A stretch of DNA of 16,072 nt, from the NCBI GenBank assembly GCA_964550895.1, contig CAZKAP010000054.1, positions 1-16,072 on the forward strand, in the 5' to 3' direction. Positions 1-7,833 of this stretch are shown piece after piece. Source of the DNA: CAZKAP01 sp964550895 (GTDB lineage Bacteria; Bacteroidota; Bacteroidia; Flavobacteriales; Flavobacteriaceae). Position numbers and translations under genes: made by a program. Under the pieces are notes generated by a model. It made no database searches, had not been told where the DNA came from, and worked only from the letters and a program-made list of their open reading frames with translations. Each line of letters begins with the position of its first letter. The first letter of the stretch is position 1.

Positions 1-28
1 GCCAAAACAAGAGTTCCTGTGTGTTCAT
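1..28 (-). CDS. Possible start of a further operon gene, cut by the left edge
   Basis: Three bases after the acyltransferase stop there is an ATG (28-26) followed by an open frame to the window edge, reading MNTQELLFW. The close spacing matches the rest of the run, so it is likely the N-terminus of the next gene, but only nine codons are visible. No product can be proposed. Confidence 0.45.
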
Positions 29-31
29 AGC

Positions 32-679
32 TTACTGATTAACCGTGGCAGCCTCTTTGACATCAGCCTTGGCTTCTTTAACGGGGCGTTCCCACTTACC
101 TGATTCGTGGTTATACTGTTTGATCACCCTTGCAGGGTTACCCGCAACCACACTGTAGGGCGGAACGCTCTTGGTAACGACGCTACCCGAAGCAATGATA
201 CTGTGGGTACCGATCGTGAGTCCCTGGATAATCACAGAATTACCCCCGATCCATACATCGTCTTCCACAATGGTTGGATTGGCAGACACTCCCTGGTCTT
301 TAATAGGGACGCTGACGTCTTCGAAATTGTGGGTCAGACCCGTAATTTGCGCACCACTTCCGATGGTCACCATATTACCAAGAGTAACAGGGCCCACCAG
401 TTTCACACGCGAAGTAACTGCACAGCGATCTCCAATAATGATGTCACCCATACCGTTATTGATAATGGCATAGTCCTCGATAATAGATCGGTAACCCAAG
501 GTGATTTTCTTAGTAGGAATCACGTCAATTCTCGCACGACGGCGGATTATGGAACCCTTGCCCCGCTTGATAAAAAACGGATAGGCAAAGGTGCGGAACC
601 ACCAGCGCGGACGTGTGGCATATGAATGCACCATCAGATAGTGTAGGAACTTTTTCAGCTTGGGATTGTTATTCAACAT
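32..679 (-). CDS. Hexapeptide-repeat (LbH) O-acyltransferase, probably acetyltransferase
   Basis: A 215-residue enzyme of the left-handed beta-helix acyltransferase family (maltose/galactoside/serine acetyltransferase-like). Residues about 58-188 contain the hexapeptide repeats, for example DIIIGDRCAVTS, LVGPVTLGNMVTIGSG and DVWIGGNSVIIQGLTIG, ending in VVTKSVPPYSVVAGNPARVI (167-186), the usual last coil. The probable catalytic histidine is His117 in LTHNFEDVSVP. The N-terminus (1-57) is basic and aromatic, and the C-terminus (198-215) is a charged Lys/Glu/Ala tail. It probably acetylates a sugar of the repeat unit in the cytosol. It is 12 bases after the glycosyltransferase stop and shares that gene's lower GC. 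Acetyl-CoA as donor is a family inference. Confidence 0.92.
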   Translation of the reverse strand: MLNNNPKLKKFLHYLMVHSYATRPRWWFRTFAYPFFIKRGKGSIIRRRARIDVIPTKKITLGYRSIIEDYAIINNGMGDIIIGDRCAVTSRVKLVGPVTLGNMVTIGSGAQITGLTHNFEDVSVPIKDQGVSANPTIVEDDVWIGGNSVIIQGLTIGTHSIIASGSVVTKSVPPYSVVAGNPARVIKQYNHESGKWERPVKEAKADVKEAATVNQ

Positions 680-691
680 AGCTTCTTTATT

Positions 692-1927
692 TTAAGGTGT
701 TGCGACTACACCGTTCATACTGTTTTTTGTGGCGCTTTCCAACGCCTTATAGATTTCACCCACGCTGTTCTCCCAGCTATGAGTTAAGGCATACTGCCTT
801 CTTGCTTCTTTGGTTTCCGGACTGTCCTCCACTATCGCACGGTCGATGGCCTTGACATAACATTCTGCCCCATTGGCCAGATAGACGTAGTCCTGAAAAT
901 ATTCCATGGCCTTCGTACGGGTAGCTACCACAGGCTTCCCCATAGCCAGGTACTCGTCGATCTTCCTCGGATAGTTTCCGATTGTTGTATTGTTCACCAG
1001 TTGCGGGTTGATGCACACGTGGAAACCCTTGATAAACTCAGGAAGTCTTTCGGGTGGCATACTTCCCAGGAAATGAGTGTTCGGCAAGGCGTGCAAATCA
1101 GATGCCTTAAATGCATCATCCATGGGCCCTACCAGAACCAGTTGCCATTCAGGCGAATGTCTGGCGATTTCGCCTATCAGCTCGATATCCAGGCGAATAT
1201 TTGTCAACGCGCCTACATATCCAATAACCAGGCCCTTCTTCCTAATGTGCTCGAGCTCGGGAGCCACGAGAATCGTCTGCCGGGTCTCGTCAAACATTGA
1301 AACATCACAACCCTGACCTACCATATAGGATTCCGAATTAAACTCGCTCGCATACTCCTGATAGTACAGCGAATTGGTAACGACCAGGTCGGCCTTCTCA
1401 ATAATCTTCTTCTCCATACGCGCTCCATGTGTATTCCAATACGGGAATGGACTCTTCACAAGATTGTCACGGATATAATAGATCATCCGATCGTTATCAA
1501 GGAACTCGTCAAGATGGTTCCCAAGGAACATATTACTATCGTTGAAGAGAAGGAAATTATCGAAACCCAGTTCTGAGACGGCACGGTTGATCTCCCTGGC
1601 AAAGCGCTTGGAATTCGTACGGTTCAATACGTCAAAAAGTTCATTAAACTTCAATCGGTTTACCGGTTCAATAATGGTACCGGGATAGAATTCCCAAAGG
1701 TTCTCCTTGATTTTCTGTACTGCGGGTATTTTTCCTCGAAGAACATCCAGGCGCTTACGTACCGAAGGCTTGGACTTATCCCTAATGGATGAAATACGAT
1801 TCAAGGGTTCGTTTACATAAAGAACCCGGTGATGCCGGGATAGCTCTAGTGCAATATTCTTGCAGTTGCTACCGATTTCCACGTCCCACGGCTGTATGCC
1901 CACTATAACGATGTCTCTGGATTTCAT
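692..1927 (-). CDS. GT-B glycosyltransferase (GT1/GT4-like)
   Basis: A 411-residue predicted glycosyltransferase. The N-terminus has IVIVGIQPWDVEIGSNCKNI (6-25), a pattern seen in Bacteroidota polysaccharide transferases that grip the acceptor. The donor-binding half has IGYVGALTNIRLD (235-247), LVLVGPM (263-269), HFLGSMPPERLPEFIK (285-300) and YPRKIDEYLAMGKPVVAT (319-336), with the glutamate and the glycine-proline loop of the family. The classical EX7E is weaker than in its neighbour. It overlaps the upstream glycosyltransferase by four bases (ATGA) and ends 12 bases before the acyltransferase. The GC content of this gene is clearly lower than that of genes upstream. The sugar it transfers cannot be told. 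Confidence 0.88.
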   Translation of the reverse strand: MKSRDIVIVGIQPWDVEIGSNCKNIALELSRHHRVLYVNEPLNRISSIRDKSKPSVRKRLDVLRGKIPAVQKIKENLWEFYPGTIIEPVNRLKFNELFDVLNRTNSKRFAREINRAVSELGFDNFLLFNDSNMFLGNHLDEFLDNDRMIYYIRDNLVKSPFPYWNTHGARMEKKIIEKADLVVTNSLYYQEYASEFNSESYMVGQGCDVSMFDETRQTILVAPELEHIRKKGLVIGYVGALTNIRLDIELIGEIARHSPEWQLVLVGPMDDAFKASDLHALPNTHFLGSMPPERLPEFIKGFHVCINPQLVNNTTIGNYPRKIDEYLAMGKPVVATRTKAMEYFQDYVYLANGAECYVKAIDRAIVEDSPETKEARRQYALTHSWENSVGEIYKALESATKNSMNGVVATP

Positions 1928-3099
1928 AGGCTTAAGCGTTTTAGGTTTTGATGGGTCTCCTCATAGACCTCCTGGTAGAGGCCCAGTACGTTTCTGGCCA
2001 TTTGCTGCCAGGAGAAGGCACGAGCTCGTTCGATTCCCTTCTCGGCGAGCATCTGCGCCAGCAGTTTATCTTCAACCAGCGTCTGCATGGCCCGGCTGAT
2101 TTCCGCAGGATTGAAGGGGTCGACGATCAGGGCCGTATTTTCACCCGCCACTTCGGGCATGGAAGCCGTGTTGGATGTTATCACCGGTACCCCACATGCC
2201 ATGCCCTCTAATATGGGTATGCCGAAGCTCTCACGCAGCGAAGGGTAGAGAAATACACTGCACTGACTGATCAGGGCGGGCAGTTCCGAATTCGGCACGT
2301 AACCGGTCAGATGGATGCGGTCGCGGATTTCAGGGGCTCCGATCTCCCGCAGTAAACGCGTGAGTGCCGACTCGTCGTAGTCCAGCATCACAAGGGAGTA
2401 CTGATCGGGATAAACCTTGTTAAAATCGGCGAAGGCCGACAGTACGCCCCGGGTGTTCTTCTTGGGGTCGGTATTGCCCAGGAAAAAGAAGAAACGCTCC
2501 GGCAGTTGATACTTCTGTCGGATGCGCCTGAGGGTCTGGGGGTCGGTTATTCTCTTGAAATGCTGGCCCACTCCATTGTAAATGGCGGCCAGGCGGCCTT
2601 CCTCCAGATGGAAGTAGTTGCTAATCCGCTCCTTTTCGTAATGAGAAACGGTAATGACCTTTCGGCTCCGCCGGATCACCGGAGGCACGAGGTAACGGCG
2701 GTACATATTGCCCAGTTTCTGGTACCAGGTTCCCGCCTTCTGAAAAATACTGATGCTCTCCAGGTAGATGATGTCGTGCAGCGTAGTCACCAGGGGGATC
2801 TTGCAGAATAAAGGCCCCGTATTGCTGGTACAGTGGAGCACCTCGCAGCCCTCCCTGTAGGCCGCACGCGGCAGCTCCCATTGTTCCCAGCCCGGATAGC
2901 CGAAGGGGGAACGGAGCTCCACGATCTTAAAGTTCGGACTGGGTTTCAGGCAGTCGGAGTCTTCGTCGGGCCTGACGAAGATGACATATTCGTTCTTCTG
3001 ATCGATTTCCTGCAGGTGACGGATCAACTCCAGGGCGACCATGTCCATGCCGTGTTTCTTTCGGCGGAATATGCGCTGGGCTTCAATGCCAATTCTCAT
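1924..3099 (-). CDS. Family 4-type (GT-B) glycosyltransferase
   Basis: A 391-residue cytosolic or membrane-associated retaining glycosyltransferase of the GT4 type. The C-terminal half carries the donor-binding features: FLGNTDPKKNTRGVLSAF (206-223, the basic-residue loop), LTGYVPNSELPAL (264-276), and the EX7E motif from Glu290 to Glu298 in ESFGIPILEGMACGVPVI. The N-terminal half starts with IGIEAQRIFRRKKHGMDMVA and includes TTLHDIIYL and ITVSHYEKE, as in mannosyl- and glucosyltransferases of this family. It begins 11 bases after the preceding stop and ends in a TGA overlapping the next ATG (ATGA). Base composition here is GC-rich, like the genes upstream and unlike the two downstream. Donor and linkage are unknown. 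Confidence 0.92.
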   Translation of the reverse strand: MRIGIEAQRIFRRKKHGMDMVALELIRHLQEIDQKNEYVIFVRPDEDSDCLKPSPNFKIVELRSPFGYPGWEQWELPRAAYREGCEVLHCTSNTGPLFCKIPLVTTLHDIIYLESISIFQKAGTWYQKLGNMYRRYLVPPVIRRSRKVITVSHYEKERISNYFHLEEGRLAAIYNGVGQHFKRITDPQTLRRIRQKYQLPERFFFFLGNTDPKKNTRGVLSAFADFNKVYPDQYSLVMLDYDESALTRLLREIGAPEIRDRIHLTGYVPNSELPALISQCSVFLYPSLRESFGIPILEGMACGVPVITSNTASMPEVAGENTALIVDPFNPAEISRAMQTLVEDKLLAQMLAEKGIERARAFSWQQMARNVLGLYQEVYEETHQNLKRLSL

Positions 3100-3110
3100 G
3101 ACGGATCGGA

Positions 3111-4337
3111 TTAGGTGTTCACGGCATCCTTGTCGGGCGTACCGTGCTGGGTGTGTATAAAGCGCTTATTGGCCCCTTTCAGCCGGAACAGGGAAAGGAA
3201 CATGATGACGAAGGCTTTGGGCAGGACCAGCATGGCCTTCAGCGTCCTGAGACTGTAATAGCTCCGGGGGGTCGCAAACAGGAAAGCGAGAACGCTCAGT
3301 ACAGCAGTACCGTACCAGTACCGCGCATCTACGTAAAGGGCATGCCCGGGCCAGAAGATATGCAGACCCAGGTAGACCAGGGTAATCAAAAACACCACGC
3401 CCAGATGCAGTACACGGGGCGGGGATATCATCTGATAGACCTTGTCCATGAAGTCTAGGTTACCCTTGAGAAACAGTTCCCTCAAACCGGACAACGCAAA
3501 CCTGCCGAAATAGACAAATTGTGCAGAGAGCCAGCGCTTACGCTGATTCTGAAAGACCTCGGCCTTCTGCACCTTCTCGTCGTACACCCGTGCCTCCGGG
3601 ACGTAGTCGATTCGAATACCGTCGCGCAGCAGGGTGAGTTCCAACTCCTTGTCGAAGCCGCCTACCGCGTGAATGTTCCTGAGCCTGTGCTTAAAGAGGG
3701 CGTAGTCGAAAGCCATGCCCGAACCGATCAGGGCCGAAGAGAGTCCGGCTACCCGATGGCCCTTGCGGAAAAAATGGTTGTTGATCTCTTCGCTTAAGCC
3801 ATCGAGGACGGCCATGGGCGTATTGAGGTTCTTGGCGATGCGGTGTCCCTGAACCACCTGGAAGCCCCGATTAAACGCCCGGTCGATCCGTTCGATAAAA
3901 TCCTCTTCCATCACATTGTCCGCATCCAGGACCAAAGCAATGTCGTAGTCGTCGCCCAGTACTTCCATGGCCCGGTTGAGGGCCTTGGCCTTGGTGCTCT
4001 TTTCGAAGGATACCTCGATAAGTCGTATGGGGAGCCCCTTGAGTTCATTGATGGTGTCGGGTTGGAAGGAATCGGCGATAATCACCACATCGTAACAGGC
4101 CTGTGGATAGGTCTGCTGCAACGCCCTTCGCGCCACTTCGACGATCACATTATCTTCCTTGTAGCCCGGTATCAGCACCGCATAGTGTCGGGGAGAACCC
4201 GGGCGCTTCTCGAGCCGCTTGCGGCGAATGGGGAAGAGCCCTGCCAGTCCGAATACGTACAGATACACCGCAGCGAAGGCGAAGTATATAAATACCACCA
4301 CCTCCGCTGCGTTGAGTATATAGACCAGCATTTCCAT
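3111..4337 (-). CDS. Membrane-bound processive-type family 2 glycosyltransferase
   Basis: A 408-residue inner-membrane glycosyltransferase. An N-terminal hydrophobic segment (about 8-36) precedes a GT-A catalytic domain with VLIPGYKE (54-61), the DxD motif in VLDADN (136-141), the acceptor-side acidic motif FDKELELTL (228-236) and QRKRW (265-269), which fits the QxxRW signature of processive enzymes such as cellulose, chitin and hyaluronan synthases. At least three hydrophobic segments follow (about 310-330, 340-355 and 368-386). It has no PilZ domain. It sits 10 bases after the dehydrogenase gene, so a UDP-glucuronate or other UDP-sugar donor is a reasonable guess. It could be a synthase making its own polymer, or a single-sugar transferase that has kept the motif. 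The ATG at 4337 starts MEMLV; the second ATG two codons later is an equally possible start. Confidence 0.88.
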   Translation of the reverse strand: MEMLVYILNAAEVVVFIYFAFAAVYLYVFGLAGLFPIRRKRLEKRPGSPRHYAVLIPGYKEDNVIVEVARRALQQTYPQACYDVVIIADSFQPDTINELKGLPIRLIEVSFEKSTKAKALNRAMEVLGDDYDIALVLDADNVMEEDFIERIDRAFNRGFQVVQGHRIAKNLNTPMAVLDGLSEEINNHFFRKGHRVAGLSSALIGSGMAFDYALFKHRLRNIHAVGGFDKELELTLLRDGIRIDYVPEARVYDEKVQKAEVFQNQRKRWLSAQFVYFGRFALSGLRELFLKGNLDFMDKVYQMISPPRVLHLGVVFLITLVYLGLHIFWPGHALYVDARYWYGTAVLSVLAFLFATPRSYYSLRTLKAMLVLPKAFVIMFLSLFRLKGANKRFIHTQHGTPDKDAVNT

Positions 4338-4347
4338 GAATACTGGC

Positions 4348-5703
4348 TTATTCGCTTACCGTATCCTCCAGTTCGGAAGTCGTCACGGCATCCCGTCCGA
4401 TACTGAAGTAGTCGTAACCCTGCTCGCGCATCTCCTCGATATCGTAGATGTTACGACCATCGAAGATCACCTTGCTTCGCATCAGTTTCTCGAGTATGCG
4501 GAAGTTGGGCACCCGGAATTCCGACCATTCGGTAACGACCAACAGTGCGTCAGCGTCGATGCAGGCATCGTACTCGTCTTTGGCAAACTCGATGCGGTCG
4601 CCCAGTATCCTTTTGGCTTCTTCCATAGCTACCGGATCGTAGGCGCGAACCGTGGCCCCCATTTCCAGGAGTCTATCGATAATCACCAGAGATGGAGCCT
4701 CACGCATGTCGTCGGTCTTGGGCTTGAAGGACAGGCCCCATAGTCCGAAGGTGCGTCCCTTCAGATCCTCGCCAAAATAATTGATGAGCTTATCGACCAG
4801 CACATTCTTCTGTCGGTAGTTAACAGCTTCCACGGCCTTGAGTACCTCCAGGTCGTAGCCGATCTCGTCCGCAGTGCGAACCAGTGCCTGTACGTCCTTG
4901 GGGAAGCAACTGCCTCCGTAACCCGTACCGGGATAGATAAATTTGTTTCCAATTCGCGCGTCGGAACCGATGCCCTTGCGCACCCAGTCCACATTGGCAC
5001 CCAGGCGTTCGCACAGGTTGGCGATATCGTTCATGAAGCTGATCTTGGTCGCCAGCATGGCATTGGCCGCATACTTGGTCATCTCGGAGGACTGTATGTC
5101 CATGAAGAGCAGCGGGTGTCCGTTCATCAGGAAGGGCTTATACAGCCTTCTCAGGACTTTTTCGGCACGGGCACTTTCCACGCCAACCACGATGCGATCG
5201 GGCTTTAGGAAATCGTTTACGGCATTACCCTCTTTCAGGAATTCAGGATTGGAGGCCACGTCGAAAGGAATGCGAACTCCGCGTTCCTCCAGCGTCTGCT
5301 CCACGGCCTGCTGCACCTTCCGGGCTGTACCCACGGGCACCGTACTCTTGGTGATGACCACCAGGTAGTCTTCCATGTGTTGTCCGATCTCACGGGCAAC
5401 ACCCAATACGTACTGAAGATCGGCACTGCCGTCCTCATCCGGTGGGGTGCCGACGGCGATAAATACCGCTTCGGCATCTTTGATACCTTTTTTCAGGCTG
5501 GTGGTAAAGGAAATCCTTCCCTTCTCCAGGTTCCGCTGCAACAGGGCATCCAGACCCGGCTCGTAGATCGGGACTTCACCTCTTCGCAGACGTTCCACCT
5601 TATTTTCATCTATGTCGACACAGACTACATTGATACCCGTTTCCGCGAAACAGGTTCCTGTAACCAATCCGACATACCCGGTTCCTACTATTGCAACGTT
5701 CAT
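4348..5703 (-). CDS. ugd: UDP-glucose 6-dehydrogenase
   Basis: A 451-residue cytosolic enzyme that oxidises UDP-glucose to UDP-glucuronate with two NAD+, giving a precursor for acidic polysaccharides. The N-terminal Rossmann motif is GTGYVG (7-12). YEPGL (47-51), VGTPPDEDG (84-92), TKSTVPVGT (118-126), NPEFLKEG (152-159) and MTKYAANAM (208-216) follow. The catalytic cysteine is Cys266 in GYGGSCFPKD (261-270). FGLWGLSFKPKTDDMREAPS marks the C-terminal UDP-binding domain. Length and motifs match the UDP-glucose type; GDP-mannose dehydrogenase is a close relative and is less likely but not excluded. It opens the second run after a terminator, and its stop is 10 bases before a membrane glycosyltransferase that may use the product. 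The last 15 residues are acidic and variable. Confidence 0.93.
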   Translation of the reverse strand: MNVAIVGTGYVGLVTGTCFAETGINVVCVDIDENKVERLRRGEVPIYEPGLDALLQRNLEKGRISFTTSLKKGIKDAEAVFIAVGTPPDEDGSADLQYVLGVAREIGQHMEDYLVVITKSTVPVGTARKVQQAVEQTLEERGVRIPFDVASNPEFLKEGNAVNDFLKPDRIVVGVESARAEKVLRRLYKPFLMNGHPLLFMDIQSSEMTKYAANAMLATKISFMNDIANLCERLGANVDWVRKGIGSDARIGNKFIYPGTGYGGSCFPKDVQALVRTADEIGYDLEVLKAVEAVNYRQKNVLVDKLINYFGEDLKGRTFGLWGLSFKPKTDDMREAPSLVIIDRLLEMGATVRAYDPVAMEEAKRILGDRIEFAKDEYDACIDADALLVVTEWSEFRVPNFRILEKLMRSKVIFDGRNIYDIEEMREQGYDYFSIGRDAVTTSELEDTVSE

Positions 5704-5793
5704 GTGAATTTGATTTAATTATGGCAGTATAAAGATGATTCTCCCCCTCTCGGCCGGAAAATATTTGTTGTGAAACCGGGCAGAATAGTGGTT
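5704..5793 (-). promoter_or_regulatory. Presumed promoter and leader region of the second transcription unit
   Basis: These 90 bases lie between the terminator and the dehydrogenase ATG. The last 30 bases before the start codon are AT-rich without a Shine-Dalgarno sequence, a usual leader type in Bacteroidota. I looked for the TTTG (-33) and TAnnTTTG (-7) elements and found only partial resemblances (TATTTTCC and CATCTTTA), neither with a well-placed upstream element. The promoter is inferred from the terminator and gene layout, not from a recognised box. Confidence 0.5.
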
Positions 5794-5823
5794 AAAAAAA
5801 ACCCGGCCAGTAGTGTGGCCGGG
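5794..5823 (-). terminator. Rho-independent terminator after the lipoprotein gene
   Basis: On the minus strand a perfect 8-bp GC-rich stem (CCCGGCCA/TGGCCGGG, 5802-5809 with 5816-5823) with a 6-base loop is followed at once by eight T residues (complement of 5794-5801). It lies 31 bases past the lipoprotein stop. It should end the first transcription unit and requires the dehydrogenase gene to have its own promoter, unless read-through is common. Confidence 0.92.
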
Positions 5824-5854
5824 CTGCATTCAGAGTGCGTTTCGCACCGCTCGT

Positions 5855-7810
5855 TCAATCGTTGGAATACCAGTCCAGCGCCTGGGTTCCTCCTGAGTTA
5901 GCCCACAGCTCGAAGCGAGGGTACTGTATGATGATCGGAATGCGCTCCGGCGGTGCCTGGAAGTCGCCAAACAGGTTCATCGCCCAGGGCAGATTCCGTT
6001 CGGATTTATAATACCTTCCCATTTGGGGATCACTGTAATCGTCCTCCTCACCCAGATAGGCGGCCCGGCTGGTGGGTGGCGAATCCGGCAAGTGAACTTC
6101 ACGGGTGCGGTCCTCGTTCACCACCATAAAGGGATTAAAGGGTACCGACCCCAGATCTTCTGTGGATTGCGGGGTATTGAAGGTGATGGTCAGGTCGATG
6201 GTTTCGCCCTCGGCGTCTATGGCGTTGTCGATAACGAAAATCACCGTTTCATCGGCCTGTAGGCCGGCCTCGGTCCCGTTGGCATTGAGCGTCAGATAAT
6301 TGCTGTTAATCACCTGTCCCTCCACGCTCTCCACCAGGTCGGGGTCCAGATCGAAGAAGAGGGCGAATCCGTTTTCCAGGGCACCGCCTATGTTTTCGAT
6401 TTCGAAGCTCGCCTCGATACGGGACACCCGATTATCCGCGTTGGCAACCAGTTCGAAGCTGTAGCCCACGACGAGATCGTTAAAGTCGTAGTCGCCCTGG
6501 TTGGGCCAGAGGTCTTCGTACACCATCGTCCCCACCGAGTTGTTCGATGGACTGTAATTCTGGAAGGCCGCGTTCGGGTCGAAGGGGAAGTCGTCCAAAT
6601 TGTCGTTAATCCCGTCTCCGTCACTGTCCACGGCGGCTTTAGACTTCTGGTACAGGCTGGTATCCACGGCATCCACCGGGTTGTAGCGGGCGTAAAAAAT
6701 AGCGTCGTTGAAGTCGTCGTCCGAAGGCCCATCCCGATCCAGGTCCTCGAAGGACAGTATGTTTCTGTTGCGCGCCTCGTCCCAAAGAGCGACCAGGTGT
6801 TTGCGTTTCTCGGGCGTGGACTCGCTGTTGAAGTCGGGATTGCCATACTTGATCCCGCGTCCGTTTCCGACTGCGGAGCCGTTCCATCCATCCGACACCA
6901 GGAACCACTCTACCACGGTATTAGCCGGGAAGCGCCCCAGATACACCCGGTCGCCGGGCAGTAGTCCTCCCCCGGATCCCGAATTGGACACATTGGGAAA
7001 AATGATGGTATGTTCGATTTCGTTGGCCGATTCCGGTGCATTGCCGAGGGTATAGGTATAGTATCCCAGGGCGTTGCGGTAGCCGGCACCCTCGGTTACA
7101 TAGGTAACCCAGACATCGGCCTCCTTGGTCAGTACCACCCGGGTCTCGTTATCGTCATTCAGGTAATCCGGGTTAAAGGTCGGCACGGGTTTGTACTCGG
7201 GCAGGGAGGCATTCACGTCGTCCAGGAAGGTCTGGTCCACCACATCGGCAAAGGCCAGATTATCCGGTACACCCTGGCCGTTATAGGTATCTCCATAGTT
7301 GAAGGTATTGGCTCCGGCTACGCTGGCCCGGGCCTTGCGCGTAGAGACAGGCTTCTTGGCTACGCCCGTTTCTCCCATACCCTGATAGGACTCCAGGTAC
7401 GAGTGGGAAGCGCTCTGGTTGCGTATGGCGATACTCACCCGATCGATCATGCCCAGATACTGGGACCTCACGATCAGGCTGTCGTTATCCACGGCTACCG
7501 TGTATTTCTTGCGGAACTGACCGTTTTGGTCGAAGGTTCCTTTGCCTATGAAGAGGCTGTCGTTGCCGTTCTTAAGGGTGTACAGCTGAAACACTGCATT
7601 GCTCAGGAATTCGGGTGCGGTGAGGTCCACGAGGATTTCCTGTTCGGTGGCATAATCGAAGGTATCGTCTATGTTCATGGAGGCGAAGGGGTCCTCGGTG
7701 TTATTTCCATTTTCCGGGGATGAGCCTTCTTCGGGGTCGAGCTGCAGACAACTCACGGCCAAAAGAGGCAGCAGAGCGGTCAGCATCAGGGTGCGGATTC
7801 TATTATTCAT
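5855..7810 (-). CDS. LruC-domain lipoprotein with DUF4114 and calcium-binding-type motifs
   Basis: A 651-residue predicted lipoprotein. The signal peptide ends in the lipobox LAVSC with Cys21, and the acidic stretch after it (LDPEEG) resembles the surface-export signals of Bacteroidota lipoproteins; surface exposure is inferred. Domains in order: a poorly recognised N-terminal region (about 50-280), a DUF4114-like segment (about 285-378) with EDLDRDGPSDDDFNDAIF, a thrombospondin-type-3-like calcium loop DSDGDGINDNLDDFP (395-409), and an LruC/DUF4842-like domain (about 427-640) with YEDLWPNQGDYDFNDLVV. The two EDL...DFND motifs are spaced almost alike. LruC proteins are common surface or extracellular proteins of Bacteroidota, but their function is poorly known. 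Being last in the first run, just upstream of a terminator, it may anchor or organise the polymer on the cell surface. No enzymatic motif is seen. Confidence 0.85.
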   Translation of the reverse strand: MNNRIRTLMLTALLPLLAVSCLQLDPEEGSSPENGNNTEDPFASMNIDDTFDYATEQEILVDLTAPEFLSNAVFQLYTLKNGNDSLFIGKGTFDQNGQFRKKYTVAVDNDSLIVRSQYLGMIDRVSIAIRNQSASHSYLESYQGMGETGVAKKPVSTRKARASVAGANTFNYGDTYNGQGVPDNLAFADVVDQTFLDDVNASLPEYKPVPTFNPDYLNDDNETRVVLTKEADVWVTYVTEGAGYRNALGYYTYTLGNAPESANEIEHTIIFPNVSNSGSGGGLLPGDRVYLGRFPANTVVEWFLVSDGWNGSAVGNGRGIKYGNPDFNSESTPEKRKHLVALWDEARNRNILSFEDLDRDGPSDDDFNDAIFYARYNPVDAVDTSLYQKSKAAVDSDGDGINDNLDDFPFDPNAAFQNYSPSNNSVGTMVYEDLWPNQGDYDFNDLVVGYSFELVANADNRVSRIEASFEIENIGGALENGFALFFDLDPDLVESVEGQVINSNYLTLNANGTEAGLQADETVIFVIDNAIDAEGETIDLTITFNTPQSTEDLGSVPFNPFMVVNEDRTREVHLPDSPPTSRAAYLGEEDDYSDPQMGRYYKSERNLPWAMNLFGDFQAPPERIPIIIQYPRFELWANSGGTQALDWYSND

Positions 7811-7833
7811 GGCACAGGGATTTCAGTTCAAAA

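Noticed and set aside
107..625. A 172-codon plus-strand frame opposite the acyltransferase gene
   Set aside because: The hexapeptide repeat periodicity of the minus-strand gene creates a regular antisense frame; the plus-strand product has no recognisable feature.
3843..4406. A 187-codon plus-strand frame spanning the dehydrogenase/glycosyltransferase junction
   Set aside because: It is antisense to the DxD region of the glycosyltransferase and to the end of the dehydrogenase; no motif, and the minus-strand genes explain the sequence.
5715..5780. Candidate promoter boxes TATTTTCC and CATCTTTA upstream of the dehydrogenase gene
   Set aside because: Both miss key positions of TAnnTTTG and neither has a TTTG element at the proper distance, so I do not call a defined promoter.
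7010..7723. A 237-codon open frame on the plus strand opposite the lipoprotein gene
   Set aside because: It has a Gly/Ile/Val/His-rich composition without domain pattern, no upstream leader, and is fully antisense to a well-supported lipoprotein.
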